A stretch of DNA of 5,663 nt, taken from assembly GCA_018067055.1 (NCBI GenBank), contig JAGPVK010000304.1, forward strand, positions 1-5,663. The letters run 5' to 3'. Of this stretch, positions 4,625 to 5,663 are shown piece after piece. The notes under the pieces were generated by a model. It made no database searches. It saw only the letters and a list, made by a program, of their open reading frames with translations, and was not told the DNA's origin. Each line of letters begins with the position of its first letter. The stretch's first letter is position 1. A program made the translations under genes and the position numbers. Source of the DNA: Sphingomonadales bacterium. GTDB taxonomy: Bacteria > Pseudomonadota > Alphaproteobacteria > Sphingomonadales > Sphingomonadaceae.

Positions 4625-5663
4625 TCAGGCCACCGTCTCCAGCAACCGCCGCAACTCCTTCACCAGTGTCGCCGACGGAATCGGTTTGGCGATATGGGGG
4701 GTGTTGGCGAATGCGGGCGGGCGCTGGTTCGGGTCGCAGCCAGATACGGAAATATAGGGCGTGCCTTCGGCGGCCAGCAGTTTGGCCAACGGTTCTGAGC
4801 TTTCCCTGCCGAGGTTGATGTCGAGCACCGCAGCGTCGCACCGGTATTTTTTCAGTTCGGCTATCGCGGCCCCGATGGTCGTGGCCGGGCCGATGACGTC
4901 ATAACCCTCGGCCTTCAGAAGCTGGGAGATTTCAAGACCAATCAGGATTTCGTCCTCGACGATCAGGATGCGCGGGACATGATCTTCGGGTGTCGCCGGC
5001 TCTGCTCCGGAATCCGGTGTCTTCCGAGCCGCCTGTTCCGTCCGCTCGAGCAGCTTGTCGGCGGCGCAGGTGACCTGACAGGCGAGTCCCGACGACCGCC
5101 AGTCGAGTTGCACTTCACCTTCCAGACTGGCCGCCAAAATCCGGTCGATCACCGTCGACCCGAAACCGCTGCGCTCTGGCCTGGTTACAGCCGGCCCGCC
5201 GGCCTCTGTCCATTCCAGCAAAAATTGCGGTTTGGCTTTGTCGTCGTGCACGATCTTCCAGGCGATTTCGATTGTCCCCTGGTCATTCGCCAGCGCGCCA
5301 TATTTGGCGGCATTGGTCGCCAGTTCATGAAGTGCCATGCCGATCGCCTGCGCCGCTGCTGCGGTGATCCGCAGCGCCGGTCCGGACAGTTTGATGCGCG
5401 TCCCGAACGAATCCTGCAGAAAGGCGAGCTGCGATTGTACCAGTTCGGTCAGCGGCACATTCTGCCAGAAGCTGTGCACCAGCACGTCGTGGCTGGCGGA
5501 CAGCGCCATGATCCGTTCCTCGAACCGCCGGGCAAATGTCTCGACGTCGCTCGCCGCGGTCTGCCGCGCGATCACCTGAACCAGCGTCAGCATGTTCTTG
5601 GCCCGGTGATTGACTTCGCCGGTCAGCAATCGCTCGCGCGCCTCGGCCCGTTTGCGGTCACTG
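4625..5663 (-). CDS. HWE-family hybrid sensor histidine kinase with C-terminal receiver domain (partial, 5' end outside window)
   Basis: The reading frame stays open to the right edge, so only the C-terminal 345 or so residues are visible. The first residues (SDRKRAEARERLLTGEVNHRAKN) match the linker that usually follows a PAS sensor domain. Numbering from the TTG at 5629, the phospho-acceptor is His8 in NHRAKN, the N-box is HELATNAAKYGAL (101-113), LLEWTEAGGP (138-146) carries the family's Trp-x-Glu, and GFGS (155-158) is the glycine box. His101 in the N-box and W140-x-E142 define the HWE class. After a short linker (about 195-218) comes a receiver domain with acidic pocket Glu225-Asp226-Glu227, phospho-acceptor Asp270 (VLDINLG), Ser296 and Lys315 (AKP). 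It should pass phosphate internally or onward to a separate protein. The TTG at 5629 is not taken as the start because the frame continues upstream. The gene converges on the ftsE operon and is probably an independent signalling unit. Confidence 0.93.
   Translation of the reverse strand, partial: SDRKRAEARERLLTGEVNHRAKNMLTLVQVIARQTAASDVETFARRFEERIMALSASHDVLVHSFWQNVPLTELVQSQLAFLQDSFGTRIKLSGPALRITAAAAQAIGMALHELATNAAKYGALANDQGTIEIAWKIVHDDKAKPQFLLEWTEAGGPAVTRPERSGFGSTVIDRILAASLEGEVQLDWRSSGLACQVTCAADKLLERTEQAARKTPDSGAEPATPEDHVPRILIVEDEILIGLEISQLLKAEGYDVIGPATTIGAAIAELKKYRCDAAVLDINLGRESSEPLAKLLAAEGTPYISVSGCDPNQRPPAFANTPHIAKPIPSATLVKELRRLLETVA

Noticed and set aside
1..5663. CRISPR arrays, insertion sequences, integrases, toxin-antitoxin or defence genes
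   Set aside because: No regularly spaced repeats, terminal inverted repeats with a transposase, or recognisable proteins of these classes are present.

Overview
The window is GC-rich, densely coded DNA. It most likely comes from an alphaproteobacterium of the Sphingomonadales (Sphingomonas/Sphingopyxis-like). The grounds are the style of the proteins (a short MJ0042-type zinc-ribbon/DUF3426 protein divergent from ftsE, and an HWE-family histidine kinase), a CtrA-like half-site, and the overall gene order ftsE-ftsX-DUF218-acyltransferase. The order-level assignment is inference from recall and was not searched.

Layout. Positions 1-177 hold no gene I can support, only an AT-rich stretch with a small dyad. 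A complete tRNA-Leu(GAG) with encoded CCA lies on the minus strand at 178-266. The next 242 bases (267-508) are non-coding and contain a CtrA-like site at 455-470. A small, probably exported protein of unknown function (89 aa) follows on the plus strand at 509-778. It converges on a minus-strand gene (797-1552) for a membrane protein with an N-terminal zinc ribbon and a DUF3426 domain. The 18-base gap and both stop codons sit inside overlapping dyads.

A 194-base divergent intergenic region (1553-1746) with several inverted repeats separates that gene from a compact plus-strand operon. The operon is ftsE (1747-2463), ftsX (2477-3373), a YdcF/DUF218 membrane-anchored protein (3383-3916) and a PlsC-like 1-acylglycerol-3-phosphate acyltransferase (3918-4607). 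Gaps are 13, 9 and 1 bases. A short GC hairpin follows. A minus-strand gene then converges on the operon: an HWE-type sensor histidine kinase with a C-terminal receiver domain (4625-5663), whose N-terminus lies beyond the right edge.

How the genes fit together. FtsE and FtsX form the ATPase/permease complex that couples the divisome to septal peptidoglycan hydrolysis in well-studied bacteria. The two downstream genes belong to families tied to envelope metabolism (DUF218) and phospholipid synthesis (PlsC). The operon therefore reads as an envelope-growth and division module. The kinase is probably a separate signalling unit.

The window is largely ordinary chromosomal core. I see no mobile element, CRISPR array, phage or defence system. 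The items most worth a second look are the structured ftsE leader, the four-gene linkage, the H-x4-E acyltransferase, the small exported protein with its CtrA-like upstream site, and the hybrid HWE kinase.
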